64,000 nucleotides of DNA from contig NZ_BMKS01000016.1 of assembly GCF_014644455.1 (NCBI RefSeq), forward strand, positions 1 through 64,000, in the 5' to 3' direction. How positions within the stretch are numbered: position 1 is the first letter of the stretch; the number at the start of each line of letters is the position of its first letter. This DNA comes from Caldovatus sediminis (GTDB taxonomy: Bacteria > Pseudomonadota > Alphaproteobacteria > Acetobacterales > Acetobacteraceae). The notes under the pieces were generated by a model. It saw nothing but the letters and a program-made list of their open reading frames with translations. It had not been told where the DNA came from and made no database searches. This document shows, one piece after another, positions 44,394 to 52,726 of this stretch. The position numbers were made by a program, and so were the translations under genes.

Positions 44394-45836
44394 CTACCCC
44401 CGGGGCGCCGCCGTCGCGGCGGGCTCGCGCGGAACCTGGCCCGCGAGCCCGATCGCCTCCTCCAGCAACTGCGCCATGCCGAGCAGTTCCGCATCGCCAT
44501 GGGGCCGGCCCACCAGTTGCAGCCCGACCGGCAGGCCCGCGCGGGTCGTGCCGCAGGGGACGGAGATCGCCGGGCAGCCGGTCAGCGTCACGACGAAGGT
44601 GAGGAACATCCAGTCTATGTAGGTCGCGAGCCGCACGCCGCCGATCTCCGTCGGGTAGGGCTGCTCGACCGGGAAGGGCGGCACGGCGACGGTCGGGCAG
44701 GCGAGCAGGTCGTGCGTCCCGAAGAACGCCGCGACGCGGTGGTAGAGGGCGGCGCGGGCGCGCTCGGCGCGGACGACCTCCTCCGCGGTCAGCCGCAGGC
44801 CCTTCTCGATGTTCCAGACGATGTCGGGGGCGATGCGCGCCCGTTCGCGTTCGAGCAGCGCGCCGCGCAGGGCGGCGAAGAGGATCGCGCGCTGGGTCTG
44901 GAAGGTCTCGATGGCGCCGGCGAAGTCCGGCGCCGCCTCCTCCACCGCCGCGCCCATCGCGGCGAAGCGCGCCGCGCCCGCGCGGCAGATCGCCGCCACC
45001 TCCGGGTCCACGCGGGAGAGGCCGAGATCGGCGCTGAACCCGACGCGGCGCGGCGGCCGGCGCTTGCCGAGCGCCGCGGTGAAGGAGACCGCCGGCGCCG
45101 GGCGCGACAGCGGATCGCGCGGCGACTCCGCCGCCTGCGCGTCGAGCAGCAGCGCCACGTCCGCGACGGTGCGGCCCATCGGCCCCTCCACCCAGAGCGT
45201 GTCGAAGGGCGGCAGCCCGGCGCCGCGCGGCACCACGCCGGGGCTCGGGCGCAGGCCGACGATGCCGCAGAAGCTCGCCGGGATGCGCAGGCTGCCGCCG
45301 AGGCAGCTCCCGTTGGCCAGCCACACCAGCCCCGCCGCCAGCGCCGCCGCCGCGCCGCCGGAGGAGCCGCCGGCCGACATGCGCAGGTCCCACGGGTTGC
45401 GCGTCGCGCCCCAGACCGGGTTGAAGGTGTTGGCGCCGGCGAATTCCGGCACGTTCGACTTGGCGATCGGGATCGCCCCGTTGGCGCGCATGGTCGCGAC
45501 CGTGACGTCGTCCTCCTGAGCGACGTTGCGCGCGAAGATCGGCGAGCCGTAGGTGGTGAGCTGGCCGCGGACGTCGTTGTAGTCCTTGACCGCGATCGGC
45601 AGGCCGGCGAGCCAGCCGGGGCGGTCGGCCCGCGCGTCCCGCCCGGCCGGGAAGCGCCGCGCCTCCTCCCGCGCCGCGTCGAGGAAGCGAATCGGCAGCG
45701 CGTTCACCGCGCCGTCGCACGCCTCGATCCGCGCCGCGGCGGCCTCCACGAGCTCGAGCGGGGAGACCTTGCCGGCGCGCAGCAGCGCCACCGCCTCGGT
45801 CGCCGTCCGTCGGCAGAGTTCGTCCGTTCGGGCCAT
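44394..45836 (-). CDS. Amidase-signature family hydrolase
   Basis: 480 residues from ATG 45836; GAGGAGG lies seven bases upstream, and the GTG one codon earlier is less likely. The triad is K84 (PIAVKDYNDV), S158 (SAGGSSGGAAA) and S182 (GSCLGGSLRIPASFCG). Unlike gatA in this window it is a stand-alone amidase, and the GatA-typical GTDTGGS is replaced by GSCLGGS. It may hydrolyse an aryl or aliphatic amide; the substrate is unknown. Confidence 0.9.
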   Translation of the reverse strand: MARTDELCRRTATEAVALLRAGKVSPLELVEAAAARIEACDGAVNALPIRFLDAAREEARRFPAGRDARADRPGWLAGLPIAVKDYNDVRGQLTTYGSPIFARNVAQEDDVTVATMRANGAIPIAKSNVPEFAGANTFNPVWGATRNPWDLRMSAGGSSGGAAAALAAGLVWLANGSCLGGSLRIPASFCGIVGLRPSPGVVPRGAGLPPFDTLWVEGPMGRTVADVALLLDAQAAESPRDPLSRPAPAVSFTAALGKRRPPRRVGFSADLGLSRVDPEVAAICRAGAARFAAMGAAVEEAAPDFAGAIETFQTQRAILFAALRGALLERERARIAPDIVWNIEKGLRLTAEEVVRAERARAALYHRVAAFFGTHDLLACPTVAVPPFPVEQPYPTEIGGVRLATYIDWMFLTFVVTLTGCPAISVPCGTTRAGLPVGLQLVGRPHGDAELLGMAQLLEEAIGLAGQVPREPAATAAPRG

Positions 45837-45920
45837 CACGACGCCTCCTCGCGCGCGCTGCGGTCCGGGAGCGATCCTCGCCCCGCCGCCCGCGGCGCGC
45901 CAGCCCGCGGCGCGAAGCCG

Positions 45921-46397
45921 TCAGCGCGGCGCGAGCGCGGCGTCGAGCGCGGCGAGCCACGCCTCGCCGCGGCGGCGGTTCGCACCGAGGTCGGAACGGC
46001 CGAACAGGCTGCGCGAATAGAGCCAGACCGCGCTGCGCCCGTCCGGCAGCGCCTCGACCTGCGCGGTCACGAGGTCGGGGAAGTTCAGCAGCGCGGTGCG
46101 CGCCACCCACTCGGCCTGGCGCAGCTCGGGCCATTCGGCGCGGCGCCAGGTGCGCGGGAAGTCGGCGGCGAGGCCGCGCAGCGCGCGCCACACCCGCTCC
46201 GGCGGCAGGTCGAGCGGCGGCAGCGCGCGGTGCTTCGGCCCCGGGTGGGTCTCGGGCGCGGCGAGGAAGGCGTTGGGCGTCCCCGGCAGGACGAGGCGCG
46301 GGAAGTCGATCGGCTCCGGCGGCGGCAGCCCGCCGCCCGCGCCGCGCGCGAAGAGGGCGCCGATCCCGGGGCGCGGCCGGTCCCCGCCCCCGCTCAT
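45921..46397 (-). CDS. DUF1499 family protein
   Basis: 158 residues. FPRLVLPGTPNAFLAAPE is the family opening (P.tPN.fL..P), with the later RTALLNFPDLVTAQV and YSRSLFGRSDLGANRRR, in which S.SR.G..DlG.Nr.R is the DUF1499 hallmark. The function is unknown. The ATG overlaps the DUF3253 stop (ATGA), placing it third in the operon TPR-methyltransferase, DUF3253, DUF1499. Confidence 0.85.
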   Translation of the reverse strand: MSGGGDRPRPGIGALFARGAGGGLPPPEPIDFPRLVLPGTPNAFLAAPETHPGPKHRALPPLDLPPERVWRALRGLAADFPRTWRRAEWPELRQAEWVARTALLNFPDLVTAQVEALPDGRSAVWLYSRSLFGRSDLGANRRRGEAWLAALDAALAPR

Positions 46398-46672
46398 GCG
46401 CCGGCGATGCGCAGCCGGATCACGCCGCGGATCTCGGCGGGGCCCGCCACCGGCCTGCCCTTGCGCAGGACCTCGATGCGGCCGGCCCCGGCCAGCCGCA
46501 GCGCCGCGGCGCGCACGGGACCGAGCAGGCGGCGCCAGTCCTCCGCCGCGCCGGCGCGTTCGGCGAGGGCACGGGCGACGTCGTTCGGGCTGATCGAGCC
46601 CTCGCGGCCGGCGGCCTCCGCCTGGCGCAGGATCTCCGCCGCGACCGCCGCGGCGTCGGGGCGCAGCGCCAT
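46394..46672 (-). CDS. DUF3253 family protein
   Basis: 92 residues. ISPNDVARALA, then [21 protein letters not shown] and LRKGRPV...GVIRLRI make a compact winged-helix-like DUF3253 protein. The family has no assigned role; the fold suggests nucleic-acid binding, but this is inference. It lies five bases after the TPR-methyltransferase stop and overlaps DUF1499. Confidence 0.85.
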   Translation of the reverse strand: MALRPDAAAVAAEILRQAEAAGREGSISPNDVARALAERAGAAEDWRRLLGPVRAAALRLAGAGRIEVLRKGRPVAGPAEIRGVIRLRIAGA

Positions 46673-46677
46673 CCCCG

Positions 46678-47904
46678 TCAGCCTCCCTCGCCGCGGCGCA
46701 GGACGAACAGCTCGCCCGCGACCGGCGCGCCGCGCTCCTCGCGCAGCGTGGCCGGCGCGCGCGCCAGCTCCGCGAGGCCGGCGGCGGCGGCGAGCGCCGC
46801 CACATGCGCCGGGTCGTGGCGGTAGCGCATGCCCTCGCCCAGCGCGTAGGGCGTGCCGGCCGGACCCGCCTCGACGGAGAAGGCGGCCACGCCGCCGGGC
46901 GCGAGAGCGGCGGCGATCGCCACCAGCGCCGGCGCCAGGTCGCCGAGATAGTTCAGCACGTCGGCCGCCGCGATCAGGTCGAAGGCGCCCCGGTGGCGCG
47001 GCAGCCATTCCAGCAGGTCGGCCTCGTGCAGCGCGGCGTAGAGCCCCTCGCGCCGCCGCGCCTCGGCCAGCATCCGCGGCGACAGGTCGAGCCCCTCCAG
47101 CCGCGCCGCGAAGGGCGCCAGCGCCGCGCCGGAGAGGCCGGTGCCGCAGCCGAGGTCGAGCACGCGCAGGCCCCGCTCCGCCGGCACCCCGGCCCGGCGC
47201 AGCAGCGCCGCCAGCGCCTCCGGCGCGCGGTAGCCGAGGCGCCCGGTCAGCTCGGATTCGAAGCGCGGGGCGTACTGGTCGAACAGGTCGCGCACATAGG
47301 CGGCAGGCGCCCGGGCGGGCGGCGCCGCGCGGCCGAGCGCGGCGAGCAGGAAGCGCGCCTGCGCCGCCAGGGCGGGGTCGCCGCGCGCGCGGCCCAGCGC
47401 CGCCTCGGCGGCCTGCGCGGCGCCGGCCGCGTCGCCCGCCTCGCGCCGCGCGTGGGCCAGCGCCAGCATCGGCTCGGCAGCGTCGGGGCGCAGCGCCGCG
47501 GCGCGCTCGAGCGGCGCGAGCGCCGCCCGCGGGTCGCCCATCGCGCACAGCGCCTGGCCGAGATTGCGCAGGGTCACGGCGTCGTCGGGGCGCGCGGCCA
47601 GCGCCTGGCGCAGCGTCGCGACCGCCTCGGCGAGCCGCCCCGCCTCGGCGAGCGCGGCCCCGTAGTTGGCGAGGAACGCCCCAGCCCCGGGGCGGAGCGC
47701 GACCGCGCGCGCCCCCCAGTCGAGCGCCGCTGCGAGGTCGCCGCGCTGACGCGCCGCGACGCCGAGCAGGTTGGCCGCGTTGGGATCGTCCGGCCGGACC
47801 CGCAGCACCTCGCGGTACAGCGCCTCGGCCGCGGCGACCTCGCCGCGGGCGTGCCGCGCCGCGCCCTCGCGCAGCCAGCGATCGGCATCCTCCGCTTGCG
47901 CCAT
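46678..47904 (-). CDS. TPR-repeat class I methyltransferase
   Basis: 408 residues from ATG 47904 (an ATG at 47925 would add seven). The N-terminal half (about 5-195) contains five to six TPR units with the pattern A...YR..L...P....A...LG. The C-terminal half is a SAM methyltransferase: LRVLDLGCGTGLSGAALAPF, LEGLDLSPRMLAEARRR, FDLIAAADVLNYLGDL. This architecture resembles human METTL27/WBSCR27-like and bacterial TPR-methyltransferases. The TPRs probably recruit a protein partner. First of a three-gene operon, divergent from opgC. Confidence 0.85.
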   Translation of the reverse strand: MAQAEDADRWLREGAARHARGEVAAAEALYREVLRVRPDDPNAANLLGVAARQRGDLAAALDWGARAVALRPGAGAFLANYGAALAEAGRLAEAVATLRQALAARPDDAVTLRNLGQALCAMGDPRAALAPLERAAALRPDAAEPMLALAHARREAGDAAGAAQAAEAALGRARGDPALAAQARFLLAALGRAAPPARAPAAYVRDLFDQYAPRFESELTGRLGYRAPEALAALLRRAGVPAERGLRVLDLGCGTGLSGAALAPFAARLEGLDLSPRMLAEARRREGLYAALHEADLLEWLPRHRGAFDLIAAADVLNYLGDLAPALVAIAAALAPGGVAAFSVEAGPAGTPYALGEGMRYRHDPAHVAALAAAAGLAELARAPATLREERGAPVAGELFVLRRGEGG

Positions 47905-48066
47905 GCCCCGGGTTCCGCAACTCATGGGCCCGGCCGGCCGGACTTGACCGGCGCGCGCTGCCCACCCTCATCCCTCGCCCGGCGCGGCGCGGCAGGCAAG
48001 GGCGGAGGCGCCCTCCGCCCCGCCCGGCGCGCGCCCGCCGCCACGACGACGCCTCGCAAGGTCGGA

Positions 48067-49287
48067 ATGTTCGCACTGATCCGCCAGGACCGCGACCTCA
48101 GGGTGGACTTCTTCCGCGGCCTCGCGCTGTGGATCATCTTCGTCAACCACATCCCCGGCAACTGGCTCGGCCTGGTCACGCCGCGGAACTACGTGCTGGC
48201 GGACGCGACCGAGACCTTCGTGCTGCTGGCGGGCTACGCGGCGGGCCTCGCCTACGGGATGGTGATGGACCGGCAGGGCTGGGCGTTCGCCGCCTCGCGC
48301 GTGATGGGGCGGGTGTTCACGCTCTACGTCGCGCACATCTTCCTGCTGGTCGTCTTCACGGCGCAGGTCGGCTACTCGGCGGAGCGGCTGGACACCCACG
48401 CCTATCTCGACGAGCTGCAGCTCGACCCCTTCGCGCGCGAGCCCTACCGCGCGCTGCTGGAGGCGCTGCTGCTCCGCTACCAGCCCTCCTTCCTGAACAT
48501 CCTGCCGCTCTACGTCGTGCTGCTCGCCATGTTCGCCCTGGCGATGCCGCTGATGCGGCGGACCTGGCTCCTGCTCGGCGCCTCGGCGGCGCTCTACGCC
48601 GCGACGCGGACCTTCGGCTGGGACCTGCCCTCCTGGAGCGGCGAGGGCTGGTTCTTCAACCCGCTCGGCTGGCAGCTCCTGTTCTTCATCGGCTGCGCGC
48701 TCGGCTACCGCCCGCCGGGGGGCGGCGCGCCGCTCGCGGTGCCCTACAGGCGCTCCCTCGTCGTGCTCTCGCTCGCGCTGCTCGCCGCGGGCGTGGTGGC
48801 GACCCAGCTCCTCTACTTCCGCTGGGACGTCGCCGAGCAGAGGCTGCCGGCGACGGTGGCGCGCTTCCTCGCCGGGATCGACAAGGCGGCGATGCACCCG
48901 ATGCGGCTCGGCTCGATGCTGGCGCTGACCTATCTCGCGGCGCACTTCATCCCGCGCATGGCGGCCTGGCTGCGCGGCCGGGCGGCGGCGCCGTTCGTGC
49001 TGATGGGCCAGCAGGCGCTGCCCGTGTTCTGCGCCGGCATCGCCCTCTCCTTCCTCGGCCGGGTGGCGATCGAGGTCTCCGACCGCTGGGCGATGCAGCT
49101 GCTGGTCAACCTGGCCGGGCCGGCCCTGCTGGTCCTGCTCGCCGCCCTGACCGCCTGGTACGAGGCGGAGAAGCGGGCGGGGCGCCGCGGCGCGGCGGCG
49201 TCGGCCGCCGCCGGCCTGGCCGCAGTCCCGGCCGCCCCCGGCGCGGCGATCCCCTTGCCGGCGCCGGCCCGCGGCGATAGCGGGTAG
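48067..49287 (+). CDS. OpgC-like membrane acyltransferase
   Basis: 406 residues with about ten membrane helices. The start RDLRVDFFRGLALWIIFVNH is the OpgC/acyltransferase-3 signature R.-D..RG.al..i...H, with the likely catalytic His in IFVNHIPGN. SGEGWFFNPLGWQLLFFIG is another OpgC motif. OpgC-type enzymes transfer succinyl or other acyl groups to osmoregulated periplasmic glucans. The Ala/Pro-rich cytoplasmic tail is lineage-specific. No opgGH glucan genes are present, but an SGNH hydrolase gene starts four bases downstream, suggesting a polysaccharide acyl-modification pair. Confidence 0.88.
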   Translation: MFALIRQDRDLRVDFFRGLALWIIFVNHIPGNWLGLVTPRNYVLADATETFVLLAGYAAGLAYGMVMDRQGWAFAASRVMGRVFTLYVAHIFLLVVFTAQVGYSAERLDTHAYLDELQLDPFAREPYRALLEALLLRYQPSFLNILPLYVVLLAMFALAMPLMRRTWLLLGASAALYAATRTFGWDLPSWSGEGWFFNPLGWQLLFFIGCALGYRPPGGGAPLAVPYRRSLVVLSLALLAAGVVATQLLYFRWDVAEQRLPATVARFLAGIDKAAMHPMRLGSMLALTYLAAHFIPRMAAWLRGRAAAPFVLMGQQALPVFCAGIALSFLGRVAIEVSDRWAMQLLVNLAGPALLVLLAALTAWYEAEKRAGRRGAAASAAAGLAAVPAAPGAAIPLPAPARGDSG

Positions 49288-49291
49288 CGCC

Positions 49292-50083
49292 ATGCGACGG
49301 CCCCGCACCGTCCTGGCCGCGATCGGCTGCGCCGGGCTCCTGCTCGCCCTGGCGGGGCCGGTCGGTGGCCGCGTCGCCGCGGCCGCCGCCTCCCCGCCGC
49401 AGGACGCCCCGGCCTGCGGAGCGGCGCCGGAGCTGCTCCGCGCCGGGCAGCCCCTGGGCGGGGCGGCGTCGGGCGTGGCCATCGGGCGACTGCGCATCCT
49501 GGCCGTCGGCTCCGCCTCGGTCCACGGGCCCGGCACGAGCGGTGCGGCGGCCGCCTGGCCGGCCCGGCTGGAGGCGCTCCTGCGCGAACGCCTGCCGGGC
49601 GTGCGCGTGGAGGTCGAGGCGCGCGGCGGCCGCGGCCTGATCGCGGCCGACCAGTGGGCCCTGGTCGCCGAGGCGCTGCAGCGCGGGCCGCGCCCCGACC
49701 TCGTCATCTGGCAGGCCGGCGCGACCGAGGCGGCGCGCAGCCTGCCGGTGGCGAGCCTCACCGAGGGCCTGCTTCCCGGCCTCGACCGCCTGCGCACCCT
49801 CGGCGTGGACACGGTGGTGATGGACCTGCAGTTCAGCCGGTTCCTGCGCGCCCATACCGACATCCACGCCTACCGCGAGGCGCTGGCGATGTCCGCGGCC
49901 GGCGCCGAGGCCCCCCTGTTCCCGCGCTACGAGCTGATGCGTGCCTGGGCCGAGGCGGGGCAGGTGGACCTCGAGCGCATACCGCGCGACCAGCGCGTCG
50001 CCGCGGTGGACAGGCTGAACGACTGCGTCGCCCGGGCGCTGGCCGAGTTCCTCCTCGACGGGATTCAGGAGGCGCGCCGCTGA
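49292..50083 (+). CDS. Secreted SGNH/GDSL-type hydrolase
   Basis: 263 residues with a signal-type N-terminus (MRRPRTVLAAIGCAGLLLAL...). Block I is ILAVGSASVHGPG with a GxSxS variant, block III is VIWQAGATEAARS where the usual Asn is replaced (G-A-T-E), and D..H (TDIHAYREA) may supply block V. It probably acts on acyl esters of an envelope glycan together with the upstream OpgC-like protein, with which it is clearly co-transcribed. Whether it transfers or removes acyl groups cannot be told from sequence. Confidence 0.78.
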   Translation: MRRPRTVLAAIGCAGLLLALAGPVGGRVAAAAASPPQDAPACGAAPELLRAGQPLGGAASGVAIGRLRILAVGSASVHGPGTSGAAAAWPARLEALLRERLPGVRVEVEARGGRGLIAADQWALVAEALQRGPRPDLVIWQAGATEAARSLPVASLTEGLLPGLDRLRTLGVDTVVMDLQFSRFLRAHTDIHAYREALAMSAAGAEAPLFPRYELMRAWAEAGQVDLERIPRDQRVAAVDRLNDCVARALAEFLLDGIQEARR

Positions 50084-50203
50084 AGCCGGTGCGGGCGCGG
50101 GGGGCGGGGGCCGCCCGGTGCCGGTGACGACGGATCCCCGGCCTCCGGCGCGCGCGCAACAGTGTCCGCGACCTGCGGCGGGTGGCGGAACCGGGCGCCC
50201 CCT

Positions 50204-50222
50204 CGCGAGCTATAGCTGCGCG
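50204..50222. promoter_or_regulatory. Dyad-symmetric element abutting the nepR-like start
   Basis: CGCG, then the perfect palindrome AGCTATAGCT, then G and CGCG, ending directly before ATG 50223. It could be an operator or an AT-rich -10 region for a leaderless transcript. A GGAAC word at 50187-50191 resembles the -35 of EcfG-type promoters, but no CGTT -10 lies at the proper distance. Confidence 0.3.
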
Positions 50223-50429
50223 ATGGACGGATTCATTGCCGAACAGGAGCGCCAGTCGCCCGCCCCCCGCCCCCGGGGAACGCCGAGGCGTCGCGCGGCT
50301 CCGGCCACGGCCTTCGACCGCTGGCTGCGGCAGGAGCTGATGCGCCTCTACGGTGCGGCGCTGGACGAGCCGGTGCCCGACGACCTGCTGCGCCTGATCG
50401 CCGAGGCGTCGCCCGGCGGGAGCGACTGA
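50223..50429 (+). CDS. NepR-like anti-sigma factor
   Basis: 68 residues. After a Pro/Arg-rich lead, the second half WLRQELMRLYGAALDEPVPD followed by DLLRLIAEA matches the NepR core (LR.lYd.v..EpvPd.l..Ll). NepR proteins hold the general-stress sigma factor EcfG inactive until PhyR-P binds them. No ecfG, phyR or histidine kinase gene is nearby, unusual because nepR normally sits beside ecfG. No Shine-Dalgarno precedes the ATG; a dyad element does. Identification rests on the short conserved helix pair, so it is probable rather than certain. Confidence 0.65.
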   Translation: MDGFIAEQERQSPAPRPRGTPRRRAAPATAFDRWLRQELMRLYGAALDEPVPDDLLRLIAEASPGGSD

Positions 50430-50458
50430 CGGCGGGACCGCCGGGCACCGGCCGAGGT

Positions 50459-52132
50459 TCAGAACAGCCCGACGATCCGCCCCTCCGCGTCCAGCCCGAT
50501 CTGCTCCGCCGCAGGGCGCTTCGGCAGCCCGGGCATGGTCATGATGTCCCCGCAGATCGCGACGACGAACCCGGCGCCGGCGCTGAGGCGCACCTCGCGC
50601 ACCGGCAGGACGTGGCCCTCCGGCGCGCCGAGCAGGGCGGGGTCGGCGGAGAAGCTGTACTGCGTCTTGGCGACGCAGACCGGCAGGCGGCCGAAGCCCT
50701 GCTCCTCCCACCGCGCGAGGCGGGCGGCGACGGCGGGCGGGATCTGCACCTCCGCGGCGCGGTAGATCTCGCGCGCGATGGTGCGGAGCTTGTCGGCGAG
50801 CGGCATCGCCTCCGGGTAGAGCGGGGCGTAGCGGGCGGTCCCCGCGGCGATGGCGGCGTTCACCGCGCGCGCGAGGTCGAGCGCGCCGGCCGCGCCGTCC
50901 GCCCAGTGGGTGCAGAGGACGGCCTCGACGCCGAGGCGCGCCATCGCCTCGCGCACGGCCGCGATCTCCGCCTCGGTGTCCGAGGCGAAGCGGTTCAGCG
51001 CGACGATGACCGGCAGGCCGAACTTGCCCATGTTCTCGACGTGCCGCGCGAGGTTCGGGATGCCGCGCGCGAGCGCGGCGAGGTCCTCGCGGGCGAGTTC
51101 CGCCTTCGCCGCCCCTCCGTTCAGCTTCAGCGCCCGCACCGTGGCGACGACGACGCAGGCGGCGGGCGCGAGGCCGGCGGCGCGGCACTTGATGTGGAGG
51201 AACTTCTCCGCGCCGAGGTCGGCGCCGAACCCGGCCTCGGTCACCACCACCTCGGCCAGACGCAGGCCGAGCCGCGTCGCGACCACGCTGTTGCAGCCAT
51301 GCGCGATGTTGGCGAAGGGGCCCCCGTGGATCAGCGCCGGCGAGCCCTCCAGCGTCTGCACCAGGTTGGGCGCGAAGGCGTCGCGCAGCAGCGCGGCCAT
51401 GGCACCGTCGGCCTTGAGGTCGCGCGCGGTCACCGGCGTCCCGTCGCGCCGGTGGCCCACGATGATGCGCCCGAGCCGGGCCTGCAGGTCGGCGAGGTCG
51501 CGCGCGAGGCAGAAGATCGCCATCACCTCGGAGGCGACGGTGATGTCGAAGCCGTCCTCGCGCGGCACGCCCTGCGCCGCGCCGCCGAGGCCGACGACCA
51601 TGCTCCGCAGGTTGCGGTCGTTCATGTCCATCGCCCGGCGCCAGGTGATCCGGCGCGGGTCGAGGCCGAGCCCGTTCCCCCAGTAGAGGTGGTTGTCGGC
51701 CATCGCCGCGAGCAGGTTGTTGGCGCTGGTGATGGCGTGGAAGTCGCCGGTGAAGTGGAGGTTGATCTCCTCCATCGGCGCGACCTGCGCGCGGCCGCCG
51801 CCCGTCGCCCCGCCCTTGGTGCCGAAGCAGGGCCCGAGCGAGGGCTCGCGCAGGCAGATCATCGCGCGCGTGCCGAGCGCGTTCAGCGCGTCGCCGAGGC
51901 CGATGGTGGTGGTGGTCTTGCCCTCGCCCGCCGCGGTCGGGTTGATGCCGGTGACGAGCACCAGCGCGCCGCCGCCGGCACGGGCTTCCGCCGCGCGGAC
52001 GAAGTCGAGGTCCACCTTCGCCTTGTGGCGGCCGTAAGGGATCAGCGCGGCATCGGGGATGCCGGCGCGCGCCGCGATTTCGGCGATGGGGCGCAGCGGC
52101 GTCGCGCGCGCGATCTCGAGGTCGGTCGCCAT
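50459..52132 (-). CDS. fhs: Formate--tetrahydrofolate ligase
   Basis: 557 residues from ATG 52132, GGAG lying about seven bases upstream. The ATP loop [38 protein letters not shown] and [16 protein letters not shown] are diagnostic; [11 protein letters not shown] and [14 protein letters not shown] occur near the C-terminus. It makes 10-formyl-tetrahydrofolate from formate, ATP and tetrahydrofolate for C1 metabolism. No folD or ftfL-linked serine-cycle cluster is adjacent, although a serine/alanine-glyoxylate aminotransferase lies elsewhere in the window. Confidence 0.97.
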   Translation of the reverse strand: MATDLEIARATPLRPIAEIAARAGIPDAALIPYGRHKAKVDLDFVRAAEARAGGGALVLVTGINPTAAGEGKTTTTIGLGDALNALGTRAMICLREPSLGPCFGTKGGATGGGRAQVAPMEEINLHFTGDFHAITSANNLLAAMADNHLYWGNGLGLDPRRITWRRAMDMNDRNLRSMVVGLGGAAQGVPREDGFDITVASEVMAIFCLARDLADLQARLGRIIVGHRRDGTPVTARDLKADGAMAALLRDAFAPNLVQTLEGSPALIHGGPFANIAHGCNSVVATRLGLRLAEVVVTEAGFGADLGAEKFLHIKCRAAGLAPAACVVVATVRALKLNGGAAKAELAREDLAALARGIPNLARHVENMGKFGLPVIVALNRFASDTEAEIAAVREAMARLGVEAVLCTHWADGAAGALDLARAVNAAIAAGTARYAPLYPEAMPLADKLRTIAREIYRAAEVQIPPAVAARLARWEEQGFGRLPVCVAKTQYSFSADPALLGAPEGHVLPVREVRLSAGAGFVVAICGDIMTMPGLPKRPAAEQIGLDAEGRIVGLF

Positions 52133-52366
52133 GCGGCATCTCCCTATGCCGGCCGGCACGGCCGGCACCGCGCCGCGCTTATCCTTCCCGCCGCCGCGCG
52201 GCAAGACGGCGCGCCGTCCGCGGCCTGGCGGCGTCCCGGCGCCCATTGGCCGCACCAATGATGCGCATGCCGCGCCTCGATTGGCTTCCCGGCGGGCCGT
52301 TGCGCATCTCCGCGTGCGACGGGAGCGCGGCGTCGCCGCCGCCCTCCCCCGCACAGGAGAGAGACC

Positions 52367-52678
52367 ATGATGATCCGCAGCGCGATCCTCGCCGCACTCT
52401 TCGCCCTCCCCGGCGCGGGCGCCGCCCAGGCCGCCGACGTCCGCATCACCGGCGGCGCCGAGGCCATGACCGTCGAGTACCTCGGCCCGGCGCCGCACGA
52501 GAACGTGCTCGGCGGCGCCGTCGTGCGCGTCACCGGCGGCGGCGACAACGCCGTCCACGCCGTCGAGCGGGTCGAGCACGCGCAGCCGGGCCGTGACGTC
52601 GTGATGGCCGGCGGCGGCGACGAGGCGCGCTTTCTCCCGCGCGGCGCCCCGCCGGCCGCCCAGGCACCGCGCGGCTGA
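52367..52678 (+). CDS. Small secreted protein of an unrecognised family (copy A)
   Basis: 103 residues. A signal peptide ([22 protein letters not shown]) is followed by a mature part containing VEYLGPAP, then ENVLGG...[10 protein letters not shown] and QPGRD. The same words recur in the protein at 54353-54718 but in a different order, so the two are related. The mature protein is small, Gly/Val-rich and likely beta-structured. AGGAG precedes the start. No function is known; the neighbour is a TPR gene transcribed towards it. Confidence 0.7.
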   Translation: MMIRSAILAALFALPGAGAAQAADVRITGGAEAMTVEYLGPAPHENVLGGAVVRVTGGGDNAVHAVERVEHAQPGRDVVMAGGGDEARFLPRGAPPAAQAPRG

Positions 52679-52686
52679 GGCGCGAC

Positions 52687-52720
52687 GCGGCGGCCGCGGG
52701 GGCGCCCCCGCAGCCGCCGC
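52687..52720. terminator. Strong hairpin between convergent genes
   Basis: GCGGCGGC-C-GCGGGGG pairs with CCCCCGC-A-GCCGCCGC: about 14 base pairs with one C/A mismatch and a very short loop. It lies between the stops at 52678 (plus) and 52727 (minus), so it probably ends both transcripts, although no T-tract is present. Confidence 0.55.
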
Positions 52721-52726
52721 ATCCCC

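Noticed and set aside
44325-49280. Plus-strand open frame of about 1,650 codons across the amidase and TPR-methyltransferase
   Set aside because: No domain is present; it is a shadow of minus-strand genes and is out of frame with opgC.
50187-50214. EcfG-type promoter before the nepR-like gene
   Set aside because: GGAAC is present but no CGTT-like -10 lies 16-17 bases downstream, so only the dyad was kept.
50430-50443. Hairpin between the nepR-like gene and fhs
   Set aside because: CGGCGG-GA-CCGCCG gives at most five base pairs with a tight loop, which is common by chance at this GC content.
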